In this document: positions 26,249 through 36,506 of the stretch, in pieces
Numbering within the stretch: position 1 is the first letter of the stretch
Layout: every line of letters starts with the position of its first letter
DNA from: CAIXSC01 sp046349855
Lineage (GTDB): Bacteria > Planctomycetota > Planctomycetia > Pirellulales > Pirellulaceae
Length of the DNA: 64,000 nt
Direction: 5' to 3'
Assembly (NCBI GenBank): GCA_046349855.1
Contig: JAXMBM010000009.1
Coordinates: forward strand, 87,130 to 151,129
Notes under the pieces: generated by a model
Databases searched by the model: none
Told to the model about the DNA's origin: nothing
Seen by the model: only the letters and a program-made list of their open reading frames with translations
Translations under genes and position numbers: made by a program

Positions 26249-29200
26249 ATGCCGGCTTCGGACATCATCATCAAGGGCGCGCGCGAGCATAACCTCCGCG
26301 ACGTGGAACTGGTTCTCCCCCGCAACCAGCTGATTTGCCTCACCGGCGTCAGCGGCAGTGGGAAAAGCTCGCTGGCGTTCGATACGCTGTTTGCCGAAGG
26401 GCAGCGGCGCTACATCGAAAGCCTGTCGACCTTCGCTCGGCAGTTTCTCGGCCAGATGCCCAAGCCCGATGTCGACTATGTCGGCGGGCTCAGCCCCTCG
26501 ATTTCGATCTCCCAGAAGTCTTCCGGCACCAATCCCCGCTCGACCGTCGGGACGGTGACCGAGATCTACGACTATCTCCGCCTGCTGTACGCGCGCGTCG
26601 GTCACGGACATTGCCCGCAGTGTGGCCGCCCCATCACGGCGCAGACGCGCGAGCAGATTCTGGAGGGGATTCTGCAGCTGCCGGCCGGCACTCGTTTCTC
26701 CCTGCTGGCACCGGTGGTTCGCAGCCAGAAGGGGGAGCATCGGGATCTGTTCGCCGACCTGCTGAAACAGGGCTTCGTGCGAGCCCGCGCCGACGGGCGG
26801 ATCGTGTCGCTCACCGACAACCTCAAACTCGATCGCCAGATGCGACACAACATCGAGGTGGTTGTCGATCGTCTGGTCATCAAGGACGACGTCCGCCCGC
26901 GGCTGGCCGAAGCGGTGGAACTGGCGCTGCGGTTGGGTCAAGGCTCGCTGATCGTCGCGGTGGATGCCGAGCAGCTGGTCGAGCGCAGCCGGCCGAAGAA
27001 ATCCGGTCGCGGAACGGCGGCTGCTGCGGCGTCGGCGGACGAAGCTTCCGCCGACGAGCCGCCGGTCGCGGCCCCGGTCGGACGGGACATCGTGTTTTCC
27101 AGTTCGTACGCCTGTTCGCCGTGCGGACTGAGTTTCGAACCACCGACACCGCAGCTGTTCAGCTTCAACAGTCCGCACGGCATGTGTCGCACCTGCGACG
27201 GACTGGGGACGCTCTTCTCGTTCGATCCTGCGCTGCTGGTGCCGAATCCGCGTTTGAGTTTCAAAGATGGTTGTATCGAACTGATTGGACCGTGGCGCGA
27301 GCTGGGACGGTGGCGGCGACACATCTACCAGGGTGTGGCCGACACGATGGAGCGGAAGCTGGGACTGGAGGAAGGGCAGTTGCTGGAGACTCCCTGGGAG
27401 CGGCTGGCCGACGCTCACCGCCAGATCTGGCTGGGCGGCACGGGACTCGAACACATCACGTTCACCTGGCGCGGCGGCGCGACGCCGATCAAGTACGGCG
27501 GCCGGTTCGCCGGCGTGCTCCCCGAACTCCTGGAAAAGTACCGCACGGCCAAGAGCAAGCCGCTGCAAGCTCAGCTGGCCCGCTACATGACCAACGCCGA
27601 CTGTCCCGATTGCCACGGACAGCGGCTGAATCCCCAGGCCCGCGCGGTCCGCGTGACTACCGCCGACACCCAGTTCGCCGCGCGGGCCGCGCGGTCGCTG
27701 CCGGAAGTCTGCGATCTGTCGATTGGCGAGGCGGCGGCTTTCTTCAGCGCCCTGCAGCTCGATGACACGCGGGCCCATATCGCGGCCGAGGTACTCAAGG
27801 AAATCCGCGCCCGGCTCGGCTTCCTCATCAATGTTGGCCTCGAATACCTGACGCTCGGCCGTACGGCCCCCACGCTGTCGGGCGGCGAGACACAACGGAT
27901 CCGGTTGGCCAGCCAGATCGGTTCCGGGTTGGTGGGGGTGCTGTACATCCTGGACGAACCGTCGATTGGCCTCCACCCGCGCGACAACGACCGGCTGGTG
28001 GCCACCCTGCATCGGCTCCGCGACATGGGCAACACGGTCGTCGTGGTGGAACACGACGAGGACACCATGCGGGCCGCCGACTTCCTGGTCGACTTTGGCC
28101 CCGGTCCCGGCGTGCGCGGCGGTGAGATCATTGCCGCCGGATCGCTGGCCGACATCGTCTCCCAGCCGCGCAGCCTCACGGGCGATTTCCTCGCCGGTCG
28201 CCGCCGCATCGACACTCCCACCCAGCGCCGACCGCTGACCGGTCGCTACCTGCGCGTTCTCGGCGCCGCCCACAACAACCTCGCCCAGATCGATGTCGAA
28301 ATCCCGCTGGGCGCCTTCGTCTGCGTGACCGGCGTCTCGGGGTCGGGGAAAAGTTCCCTGGTTACCGATATCCTGGTCGAGGCTCTGCGGCGCGATCTGA
28401 ACGGCGGCGAAGGGCAACCCGGCACCTATCGGGCCCTCGAAGGACTGGAACACCTCGACAAGCTGATCGACATCGATCAATCCCCGATCGGTCGCACGCC
28501 CCGCAGCAACCCGGCCACCTACATCAAGGTGTTCGACGACATCCGCGATCTGTTCTCCCAACTGCCGGACGCGAAACGACGCGGTTACAAACCGGGACGC
28601 TTCAGCTTCAACGTCACGGGCGGCCGCTGCGAGGCCTGCGAAGGCAACGGCGCAAATCGGCTGGAAATGGACTTCCTGGCCGATGTCTGGGTCACCTGCC
28701 CGGTCTGCGAGGGACAGCGATTCAGTCGGGAAACGCTCCAGGTCCGCTTCAAGGACAAGTCCATCTCCGAGGTCCTCGAGATGGACGTGCAGCAGGCGCT
28801 CGAACTGTTCGAAAACGTCCCGCAGATCCGCCACAAGCTGCAGACGCTGCACGACGTCGGACTCGATTACCTCAAACTGGGCCAACCCTCGCCCACGTTG
28901 TCGGGCGGCGAGGCCCAGCGCATCAAGCTGGCTCGCGAACTGGTCAAGAAAAGTACCGGCAAGACACTCTACCTGCTGGACGAGCCTACAACCGGCCTGC
29001 ACTTCGCCGACATCCAGCTGCTACTGAAGGTGCTGCACAACTTTGTCGCTGCCGGCAATACGGTGCTGGTGGTCGAACACAACCTGGATGTGGTGAAGAC
29101 CGCCGACTGGATCATCGACCTGGGTCCGGAAGGAGGTGCCGGAGGCGGCCGCATCGTGGCCACCGGGACGCCGGAAGAAGTTGCTCGCCAGACGCATTCT

Positions 29201-32200
29201 CCGACCGGTCAGGCCCTGGCCCGCGTGCTGGCGGCCAGCGACAGCTCGGCGACGCCTGCCGCCTCGGTCCCTGCGCGTCGCGCCCGCTCGACCGCGCCTC
29301 CGCCAGCCACCGCCCCGGCGCTGGCCCGCCGGTCCTCGTCCCCCGGCCGCGGTGCGCGCTCCGCCAAAGCCGCACAGGCCGCGGCCGCCCATGCCCCTGC
29401 CGAAAACGCCGCTCAGCGGTCGCTGCTGGTGCGTGGGGCCCGGCAACATAATCTGCGCGGCGTCGACGTGCAGATCGAACGGGACAAGATGACCGTGTTC
29501 TGCGGACCCAGCGGTTCGGGGAAAAGTTCGCTGGCGATGGACACGATCTACGCCGAAGGGCAGCGGCGGTATGTCGAAAGCCTGAGTGCCTACGCACGGC
29601 AGTTCGTGGCGCAGCTGCAGAAGCCGCAGCTCGATCACATCGATGGCCTGTCCCCCGCCATCGCCATCGAACAGAAGAACCTCGGTCACACACCTCGTTC
29701 GACGGTCGGCACGGTCACCGAGATTTACGATTACTTCCGCGTCCTCATGGCGCGGCTCGGCACGCCCCATTGTCCCGGCTGCGACCGGCCGGTCGGCACG
29801 CAGACCACCGACCAGATCGTCGACAAGCTGCTGGCGCATCGTGTCGGCACGCGGTTCTATCTGCTCGCTCCGTTGGCGGTAGAGGTGGGACAGAAATACG
29901 AGACACTGTGGGAAGAACTCCGCTCGGCCGGCTATGTGCGCGTGCGGATCGACGGCACGACACACACGCTCGAGCAGCCGCCGGAAATCGACCGCCGGCG
30001 ACAGCATCAGGTGGATGTGGTGGTGGACCGCGTGATCGTCTCGCAGCAATCCCGGTCGCGGATCACTGACAGCGCCGAAAAGGCCCTGGCCCTGGGCAAA
30101 GGGGTCCTCGCTGTGGCCTATCCCAACGAGGACCTGCCCGAGCCGCAGTGGGAACGCGTGACCCACAGTCAGCATCTGGCCTGTGAACAGTGCGGGCGGA
30201 GTTTCGAGCCGTTGTCGCCGCACAGTTTCTCGTTCAATACGCCCCTGGGCTGGTGCCCGGCCTGTGAAGGGTTGGGAACGCAGCGTGGAGCCAACCCGGC
30301 GGCGCTGGTCCGCGATCCTCAGCTCACGCTGGCGGACGGCGCCCTGCTGCTCTGGCCCGACCTCGCTCAACCGGTGGCCCGTGCCATGCTCAGCGCCCTG
30401 GCGCGCGGCACCGGCTTGCCGCTGGATGTACCGGTCGAACGGCTGTCGGCCCGGCACCGCCGCACGCTGCTGCACGGCGCGGGGGAGCAGTGGTTTTCCG
30501 TCGAAGGGCCGGTGGCTTTCCGCTTCCAGTACAAAGGGCTGTATCCAGCGCTCGAGGAAGCCTCGCATCTCTCGCCGGGGCTCCGCGGAAAACTGGAACA
30601 GCTGGTGGCGGAAGTGGAATGCTCGACCTGCTCCGGCAGTCGCCTGCGGGACGACGCCACGGCGGCCCGGTTTCGCGATCACACGCTGGATGACCTGTGC
30701 CGTCTCCCCCTGGGTCGCCTGCGCGAGTTGCTGCGGAGCTGGAAGCTGTCGACCCGCGACCGCAAGATCGCCGGCGAGCTGCTCCGCGAGATCAGCAATC
30801 GCGTCGACTTCCTGGTGGATGTGGGACTGGAGTACCTGAGCTTGTCCCGGGCGGCGGCCACGCTGTCGAACGGCGAGGCGCAGCGCATCCGGCTGGCGAG
30901 TCAGCTGGGCAGCGGCCTCTGCGGCGTCCTGTATGTGCTCGACGAACCCACCATCGGGCTCCACCCGCGCGACAATCGCCGGCTGCTCGGAGCGCTCCAT
31001 AAACTACGCGACCTGGGCAATACGCTGATTGTGGTCGAGCACGATCGGGAGGTGATTGCCGAGTGCGATTATCTGTGCGACTTCGGGCCGGGCGCCGGGC
31101 GCGGCGGTGGACGCATCGTGGCTCAGGGGACACCCGACGAACTGGCTCGCCAGCCGGATTCCGTCACGGGACCGTACCTCAGCGGCCGCAAGTCGCTGGC
31201 GGTGCCGACGAACCGCCGCGTGACTCTCGATCCTCAGGTGCCGCTCGGCCAGACGCCCCGCCACACGCCGGCTGCCGCGGTGCTCCAGGCGCGAACTGCC
31301 GCGAATACCTGGCTGCACGTCGACAACGCGCGACACAACAATTTGCGGGGCGTCCAGCTGTCGATTCCGCTGGGCACACTCACCGCCATCACGGGCCCCA
31401 GCGGGAGCGGCAAGAGTTCCCTGGTCGAGGACGTGCTGTACGCCGCCGCCGCCCGCGTGCTGCATCGCGCCAGCGTTCTTCCCGGCGCCTGCGACGGCCT
31501 CCGTGGCCTCGATCAGATCAACAAGGTGATTCGCGTCGACCAGCAGCCACTGGGCAACGCGCCGACCTCGAACCCGGCGACGTTCACCGGCGTCTTTGAA
31601 CTGATTCGCCAGCTGTTTTCGCAGCTGCCGGATGCCAAGGTCCGCGGCTATTCGGCTCGGCGTTTCAGCTTCAACGTCCCGGGCGGGCGCTGCGAAGCCT
31701 GCGAGGGGAACGGGCAGAAGCGCATCGAAATGCATTTCCTCCCCGACGTCTGGGTCGAATGCGAAACGTGTCGGGGGCGGCGCTACAACCCGGAAACGCT
31801 GGCCGTCACCTACCACGGCCATTCCATCAACGATGTGCTCGACATGACCTGCGGCGATGCCGTGCGGCTGTTCGAGAATATCCCTCGCATTCGCCGCATC
31901 CTGCAGACCCTCTGCGATGTCGGACTCGACTACCTGACCTTGGGACAGGCCGCGCCGACCTTGTCGGGTGGAGAAGCTCAGCGCGTCAAGCTGGCGGCCG
32001 AACTGTCTCGCCCCGATACGGGCCGCACTCTGTATCTGCTGGACGAGCCCACTACGGGCCTGCACTTCGAGGACATCGCACGGCTGCTCGACGTCCTCCA
32101 CCGACTGGTCGATCTGGGCAACACGGTGGTGGTCATCGAGCACAACCTGGATGTCATCAAGCAGTGCGACTGGGTGGTCGACATGGGACCGGAGGCGGGC

Positions 32201-33331
32201 GCGGGCGGCGGCTGCATCGTCGCCGCGGGCACGCCCGAGGAAGTGGTGCAGCAGGGGCGGCGCGGTTCGCCACGATCGCATACCGGGGAAGCGCTCGCCC
32301 CCGTGCTCGCCGCCGGCCCTCATCAGCCGCGCCGCACGCCTCCGCCGCCCGACGCTCCGCGCGCCGGCGACCTCGAGATCGAAGATGTCGGCCGCGACGC
32401 CCGCATGCCCTGGGAAGTCGACGGACGCAAGTGGCACACGCGCGATCGGGTCGGGCGTACGGGCGAACCGTGCCGCTGGGATGGCCAGATCCTCGCCTCG
32501 GTCATCGATCGCATCCACGAGCGGGGCGAATTCGCCGATACCGACTGGGGAGCGCGGAGCGTCGTCGAGATCACGGCGCGGAAGAAGAGCGACGGCTGGT
32601 TCTTCCACGCCATCACGGGCGAGACGTGGCTGCTGAAGATGAAGTTCCGCGTCGCCCGCAGCACCTTCCAGCGCGACGCGCTGCTCGACCGCATTCAGCT
32701 CAAGACGCTCAACGAAATGCACGAGCTGCCGATCTACGGCAACGAACCGCGCGTCAAATGCCGCAACCTGGGCGGTCCGTGGCAGGAGGTCGAGATCCGC
32801 GTGCATTCCGCGGATGAAATCGATACCCCCGAGTTCTGGAGCTTTGTCGACGACGCGGTGCGCGGTTTCTTCGCCCAGACTCAGCGCGCCAGCGCCCACC
32901 CCGAAGATGTCATGCCCTGGAAAGTGCTCGGCCAGAAATGGCACTTCCTCCGCAAAGGGTTTCCCCCCGGCAAGAAGATCCTCTGGGAGGAAGGCCTGCT
33001 CGAGGAACTGTGCGCGATCCTCTCCCGCACCGCCCCCGGCGGCCAGTTCCTCTGGAACAACCAGCAACTGGTCCACTACCTGCCTCCCGGCCGGCACGAA
33101 CCGTGGGCCACGCTCCTCACCAAGAAGTGTGACTCCCTGTCGCTCCACCTGATTGGTCCCAAGAACGCCGTGGCACTCGGGCGAATCACCGGCCTGGGCT
33201 ACGACCGCGAACTCGATGGCTCGTCCCCCGACCGCGACGTCATCCGGATTCGCTTCCGCACCGCCAGCGACCTGCAGCGTGGCGACCTGGAGGCCCTGCT
33301 CGCGGAGCATCTGGCGCGGTGTGCCCCTTGA
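26249..33331 (+). CDS. uvrA: Tandem UvrA fusion: two full excinuclease ABC subunit A proteins plus a duplicated C-terminal domain
   Basis: A 2360-residue protein. The first UvrA (about 1-995) has Walker A GVSGSGKSS (about 32) and a second Walker A, zinc-finger pairs CSPC/CRTC and CEAC/CPVC, signatures LSGGETQR and LSGGEAQR, and Walker B LDEPSIGLH and LDEPTTGLH. A linker rich in Ala, Pro, Ser and Arg (about 995-1055) leads to the second UvrA (about 1056-2020), again with two Walker A motifs (GPSGSGKSS), zinc pairs CEQC/CPAC and CEAC/CETC, and Walker B LDEPTIGLH and LDEPTTGLH. Its first signature is LSNGEAQR rather than LSGGE. A final 340 residues hold two related units beginning MPWEVDGRKWH (about 2053) and MPWKVLGQKWH (about 2222). 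UvrA acts as a dimer in nucleotide excision repair, so this may be a covalent dimer. The start at 26249 has no clear ribosome site. Confidence 0.96.
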   Translation: MPASDIIIKGAREHNLRDVELVLPRNQLICLTGVSGSGKSSLAFDTLFAEGQRRYIESLSTFARQFLGQMPKPDVDYVGGLSPSISISQKSSGTNPRSTVGTVTEIYDYLRLLYARVGHGHCPQCGRPITAQTREQILEGILQLPAGTRFSLLAPVVRSQKGEHRDLFADLLKQGFVRARADGRIVSLTDNLKLDRQMRHNIEVVVDRLVIKDDVRPRLAEAVELALRLGQGSLIVAVDAEQLVERSRPKKSGRGTAAAAASADEASADEPPVAAPVGRDIVFSSSYACSPCGLSFEPPTPQLFSFNSPHGMCRTCDGLGTLFSFDPALLVPNPRLSFKDGCIELIGPWRELGRWRRHIYQGVADTMERKLGLEEGQLLETPWERLADAHRQIWLGGTGLEHITFTWRGGATPIKYGGRFAGVLPELLEKYRTAKSKPLQAQLARYMTNADCPDCHGQRLNPQARAVRVTTADTQFAARAARSLPEVCDLSIGEAAAFFSALQLDDTRAHIAAEVLKEIRARLGFLINVGLEYLTLGRTAPTLSGGETQRIRLASQIGSGLVGVLYILDEPSIGLHPRDNDRLVATLHRLRDMGNTVVVVEHDEDTMRAADFLVDFGPGPGVRGGEIIAAGSLADIVSQPRSLTGDFLAGRRRIDTPTQRRPLTGRYLRVLGAAHNNLAQIDVEIPLGAFVCVTGVSGSGKSSLVTDILVEALRRDLNGGEGQPGTYRALEGLEHLDKLIDIDQSPIGRTPRSNPATYIKVFDDIRDLFSQLPDAKRRGYKPGRFSFNVTGGRCEACEGNGANRLEMDFLADVWVTCPVCEGQRFSRETLQVRFKDKSISEVLEMDVQQALELFENVPQIRHKLQTLHDVGLDYLKLGQPSPTLSGGEAQRIKLARELVKKSTGKTLYLLDEPTTGLHFADIQLLLKVLHNFVAAGNTVLVVEHNLDVVKTADWIIDLGPEGGAGGGRIVATGTPEEVARQTHSPTGQALARVLAASDSSATPAASVPARRARSTAPPPATAPALARRSSSPGRGARSAKAAQAAAAHAPAENAAQRSLLVRGARQHNLRGVDVQIERDKMTVFCGPSGSGKSSLAMDTIYAEGQRRYVESLSAYARQFVAQLQKPQLDHIDGLSPAIAIEQKNLGHTPRSTVGTVTEIYDYFRVLMARLGTPHCPGCDRPVGTQTTDQIVDKLLAHRVGTRFYLLAPLAVEVGQKYETLWEELRSAGYVRVRIDGTTHTLEQPPEIDRRRQHQVDVVVDRVIVSQQSRSRITDSAEKALALGKGVLAVAYPNEDLPEPQWERVTHSQHLACEQCGRSFEPLSPHSFSFNTPLGWCPACEGLGTQRGANPAALVRDPQLTLADGALLLWPDLAQPVARAMLSALARGTGLPLDVPVERLSARHRRTLLHGAGEQWFSVEGPVAFRFQYKGLYPALEEASHLSPGLRGKLEQLVAEVECSTCSGSRLRDDATAARFRDHTLDDLCRLPLGRLRELLRSWKLSTRDRKIAGELLREISNRVDFLVDVGLEYLSLSRAAATLSNGEAQRIRLASQLGSGLCGVLYVLDEPTIGLHPRDNRRLLGALHKLRDLGNTLIVVEHDREVIAECDYLCDFGPGAGRGGGRIVAQGTPDELARQPDSVTGPYLSGRKSLAVPTNRRVTLDPQVPLGQTPRHTPAAAVLQARTAANTWLHVDNARHNNLRGVQLSIPLGTLTAITGPSGSGKSSLVEDVLYAAAARVLHRASVLPGACDGLRGLDQINKVIRVDQQPLGNAPTSNPATFTGVFELIRQLFSQLPDAKVRGYSARRFSFNVPGGRCEACEGNGQKRIEMHFLPDVWVECETCRGRRYNPETLAVTYHGHSINDVLDMTCGDAVRLFENIPRIRRILQTLCDVGLDYLTLGQAAPTLSGGEAQRVKLAAELSRPDTGRTLYLLDEPTTGLHFEDIARLLDVLHRLVDLGNTVVVIEHNLDVIKQCDWVVDMGPEAGAGGGCIVAAGTPEEVVQQGRRGSPRSHTGEALAPVLAAGPHQPRRTPPPPDAPRAGDLEIEDVGRDARMPWEVDGRKWHTRDRVGRTGEPCRWDGQILASVIDRIHERGEFADTDWGARSVVEITARKKSDGWFFHAITGETWLLKMKFRVARSTFQRDALLDRIQLKTLNEMHELPIYGNEPRVKCRNLGGPWQEVEIRVHSADEIDTPEFWSFVDDAVRGFFAQTQRASAHPEDVMPWKVLGQKWHFLRKGFPPGKKILWEEGLLEELCAILSRTAPGGQFLWNNQQLVHYLPPGRHEPWATLLTKKCDSLSLHLIGPKNAVALGRITGLGYDRELDGSSPDRDVIRIRFRTASDLQRGDLEALLAEHLARCAP

Positions 33332-33443
33332 GTCGCCTGGCGAGCGGCGGAATTTCCCCCGCGGGGACTCGCTTTGCCTGGGCGGGCGTGGCACGATAGG
33401 CCGTTCGCTGCGCTGTCTCGCGCTGAGTAGCAGGTGACCGTCG

Positions 33444-36347
33444 ATGGCCATTCGCATTACATGTCCCCACTGCCGTGCCAAGTTTCAGGTCGGCAATGAA
33501 TGGGCCGGTCAAACCGGACGTTGCAACTCCTGCGGCGGCATCGTGGAAGTGGCGAGCCTGGAAGAATTGTTCGGCGCTCACCTCGTTCCTCTCGACTCCC
33601 CGCCCGCAACCACTCCCCCGGTGGCCACTCCGCCCGCCGCCGCTCCACGCACGGCCACTCCCACTTCGCCGGCGGCATCGTCGACCGCCTCGCCGGCGTC
33701 ACCTGCCGCGAAACCCGCCGTAAAACCCGCCGCGACATCCAACGCCGCAACCAAGCCGTCCGCAACCAAGCCGTCCGCAGCCAAGCCGTCCGCAGCCAAG
33801 CCGTCCGCAGCCAAGCCACCCGCCGCGAAAACTCCTGCCGCTGCGCCGTCGGCGCCGAGCCCGGGAACATCCCCGCCGGCTCGAACGGCGCGGCCGTCGA
33901 CGCCTCCTGCGTCATCCCCGTCGACACCGCAGGCTGCCGCTGCGCCTGTCCAGCTTCCCGCGGCTCCCGTCGATGCGACTCCCATCGCTGCCGAGGCCGT
34001 GGAGGCAGCGGCCGTGGAGGCCGTGGCCGCGGATGTGGCTCCTGGGGAGTTGGTGCCGGTGGAGGTGATGACGGCCGAGGAGCAGGCGATGGAGGCGGTC
34101 TTGGTGCTGCCTGCTCCCGCGCCGGCGGCGGGTGGTGAGGCGTCGAGCCGTCCGTTGCGCCCGGAAGAGATTCTGGGGGCGCTGCACGGCGAGATTGCGC
34201 CGGTGACGACGACGGCGAGCTACAAGTTAGGGGTAGCGCTGGCCACGCTGGTGATGCTGTTGCTGCCCGTGCTGTACGTGGTGTTGATCGGACTGATCAT
34301 CAGCGTGGTCGGCTGGCATCTGTCGTCGAATTGGCGGATCATCACGGTGGCGCGGAACGGGCGCGCGGCCGGCATGGCTCTGGTGCTGTATCTGATCCCG
34401 GCATGCATGGGCGCGGTCATGATCTTTTTCATGATCAAGCCCTTTTTCGCTCGTCCGTCGGGCCGCTCGCAGAAGCGGTATCTGACGCCCGAGTCGGAGC
34501 CGCTGTTGTTCGCGTTTGTCGAGCGCATCTGTGCGGCCGTACGGGCGCCGTTTCCGCGGCGGATCGATGTGGATTGCGATGTCAACGCGTCGGCCTCGTT
34601 CCGCCGAGGCTTGTGGAGTGTCTTTTCCGGTTCCGATCTGGTGCTGACGATTGGCCTGCCGTTTGTCGCCGGGCTGACGATGCATCAGTTTGCCGGCGTG
34701 CTGGCGCACGAGCTGGGACATTTCTCGCAAGGGGCGGGGATGCGGCTGTCGTACGTGATCCGCGTGATCAGCATGTGGTTCACCCGCGCGGTCTACGAAC
34801 GAGACTCGTGGGACGACTGGCTGCAGGAGGCCACGTCCAATGCGGGGCCGCGGCTGAGCTGGATCGGCTATCTCGCCCGCTTCTGCATCTGGTGCACGCG
34901 GCGGATCCTCTGGCTGTTCATGCTCGCGGGGCACGCGGCGGCCGGCTATCTGATGCGGCAGATGGAGTTCGACGCGGACCGTTTCGAAGCCCGCCTGGCC
35001 GGCAGCGACACGTTCGAGCTGACGTGCCGTCGGATGGGCCAATTGAATGTCGCTTACCAGGCGGCCCTCTCCGATCTCCGCGTCTGGTACCGCGAAGGGC
35101 GGCTGGGCGATGATCTGCCGATGATCATGGCGTCGCGCGTGGAAGAGATGCCGGCCGACCTGAAGCACATGATCGACCAGTCGATCGACGAAGGGGAAAC
35201 CGGGCTCTTCGACAGTCACCCCTGCGATCGCGATCGCATCGCCAGTGCGCGCCGCGAAGCGGCTCCGGGCGTGTTCCGTCTGGCGCGTCCTGCCGCGGAG
35301 CTGTTTGCCGGCTATTCCCTGCTCTGCCGGCTGGTCACCGAGGACATGTACCGGGCCATCCTGGGAGATGAATTCAATCCGCAGGAAATGCACCCCTCGG
35401 CCGACCTGCTGGTGCGCCGCCAACGGCAGAAGGCGGACGAGGAATCCCTGGAGCGGTTGACGCTTAATTGCTTCCATATCCTCCGTCCGATTCCTCTGCC
35501 GGCCCTGCTGCCCGATCATGTCGCCGCGCCGCGGCAGCTGGTCGCCGATATCAAGGTGGCGCGAGACCGCTTGCTGAGTCTGCGGGAGGCATACCGTCGC
35601 TGGTTCCACCAGTTCGACGACGCGGACACGGTGGTATTCGAATCGACGGCCGCCATCGCGTTGTATCGCGCTCACGTCTCCATTCCGCATGACGCGTTCA
35701 AGTTCCCGGTGGCGCAACGCGAGCACGTGGATCAGGCCATTCACCAGGCGCGCAACGCCATGGTCACGTTCGCGAACGAGATGCTGCCGTTCGAGAGTCT
35801 GGTGGCGGCGCGGCTGGAGCGCGGCCTGCTGCTGCTCACCCACCCGCAGATCGCCGCTCGCCTCCCCGATGCGCCAAGGTGGCTCCAGGAGGCCCGACGT
35901 TTCCTGCCGATCATCCAGACGGTGAACGCCGCCAACGACCAGTTGCAGGAAGTCCGCAACTGCCGCGCCGCCATGGGACGCCTGTGCGAGCAATTGGAAA
36001 ATAACCGCGAAAACGAAGCTCTCATCCAGGGGATTCTGGCGGGCAACCGCTGGCTCACGGGACAGGTGAACGAGTACCGCCGGATGCTGGAGAACGTCGA
36101 ATACCCGTTCGATCACGCCCGGGGTCCCATCCCGCTCAGCGAACATCTGGCTCCCATGCTGGTCGATCCGGAAGACATCGGCGCCACCTACGACGCGACC
36201 GGACAGCTGCTGGAGCGGGTCATCGCCCTGTATGTGCGGCTGCTGGGGCGGCTGGCGTCCTACACGGAACAGGTCGAACGCGTCCTCGGCCTGCCACCGC
36301 TCGAATATCCCCGGGACAACGGCATCGAGGATCGTGGGACACCGTAG
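33444..36347 (+). CDS. Membrane-anchored M48-family metalloprotease with N-terminal zinc ribbon
   Basis: A 967-residue protein. Residues 7-31 are a zinc ribbon (CPHCRAKF, then CNSCGG), followed by about 200 residues of low-complexity Ala/Pro/Thr/Ser with KPSAA repeats. Two hydrophobic spans follow at about 260-290 and 310-333. The M48 domain carries the zinc-binding HExxH as AHELGHFSQ (about residue 425) and, downstream, EFDADRFEARLAG with the third ligand. M48 enzymes of this type (HtpX/Ste24-like) degrade membrane or misfolded envelope proteins. The rest of the protein (about 530-967) is helical, with no recognised domain. The N-terminal ribbon is probably cytoplasmic and regulatory. It is followed 159 bp later by the sigma factor/kinase pair. 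Confidence 0.88.
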   Translation: MAIRITCPHCRAKFQVGNEWAGQTGRCNSCGGIVEVASLEELFGAHLVPLDSPPATTPPVATPPAAAPRTATPTSPAASSTASPASPAAKPAVKPAATSNAATKPSATKPSAAKPSAAKPSAAKPPAAKTPAAAPSAPSPGTSPPARTARPSTPPASSPSTPQAAAAPVQLPAAPVDATPIAAEAVEAAAVEAVAADVAPGELVPVEVMTAEEQAMEAVLVLPAPAPAAGGEASSRPLRPEEILGALHGEIAPVTTTASYKLGVALATLVMLLLPVLYVVLIGLIISVVGWHLSSNWRIITVARNGRAAGMALVLYLIPACMGAVMIFFMIKPFFARPSGRSQKRYLTPESEPLLFAFVERICAAVRAPFPRRIDVDCDVNASASFRRGLWSVFSGSDLVLTIGLPFVAGLTMHQFAGVLAHELGHFSQGAGMRLSYVIRVISMWFTRAVYERDSWDDWLQEATSNAGPRLSWIGYLARFCIWCTRRILWLFMLAGHAAAGYLMRQMEFDADRFEARLAGSDTFELTCRRMGQLNVAYQAALSDLRVWYREGRLGDDLPMIMASRVEEMPADLKHMIDQSIDEGETGLFDSHPCDRDRIASARREAAPGVFRLARPAAELFAGYSLLCRLVTEDMYRAILGDEFNPQEMHPSADLLVRRQRQKADEESLERLTLNCFHILRPIPLPALLPDHVAAPRQLVADIKVARDRLLSLREAYRRWFHQFDDADTVVFESTAAIALYRAHVSIPHDAFKFPVAQREHVDQAIHQARNAMVTFANEMLPFESLVAARLERGLLLLTHPQIAARLPDAPRWLQEARRFLPIIQTVNAANDQLQEVRNCRAAMGRLCEQLENNRENEALIQGILAGNRWLTGQVNEYRRMLENVEYPFDHARGPIPLSEHLAPMLVDPEDIGATYDATGQLLERVIALYVRLLGRLASYTEQVERVLGLPPLEYPRDNGIEDRGTP
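33753..33827 (+). repeat. 15-bp tandem repeat inside the M48 protease gene
   Basis: Five units of AAGCCGTCCGCAGCC, with one or two changes per unit, encode Lys-Pro-Ser-Ala-Ala/Thr repeats in the linker between the zinc ribbon and the membrane segment. The near-identity of the units suggests recent slippage, so the linker length may vary between strains. Confidence 0.85.
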
Positions 36348-36506
36348 AACTGGGTGTCGCAAGGACTTGAGCGGCTGGCGGGTGGGCCGACCGCTGACCA
36401 TCTCCTGACGTTCAGCGCCGGAGAATTCCACCTCGAACCGGCGAATTCGGCACCCGGCGCGATAGATTTCGGTCTCCGCCCAGTATATCTGTGTGGAGCC
36501 GCGCTC

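Noticed and set aside
31004..33481. 825-codon open frame on the minus strand within the UvrA fusion
   Set aside because: It is antisense to conserved UvrA motifs and has no recognisable domain.
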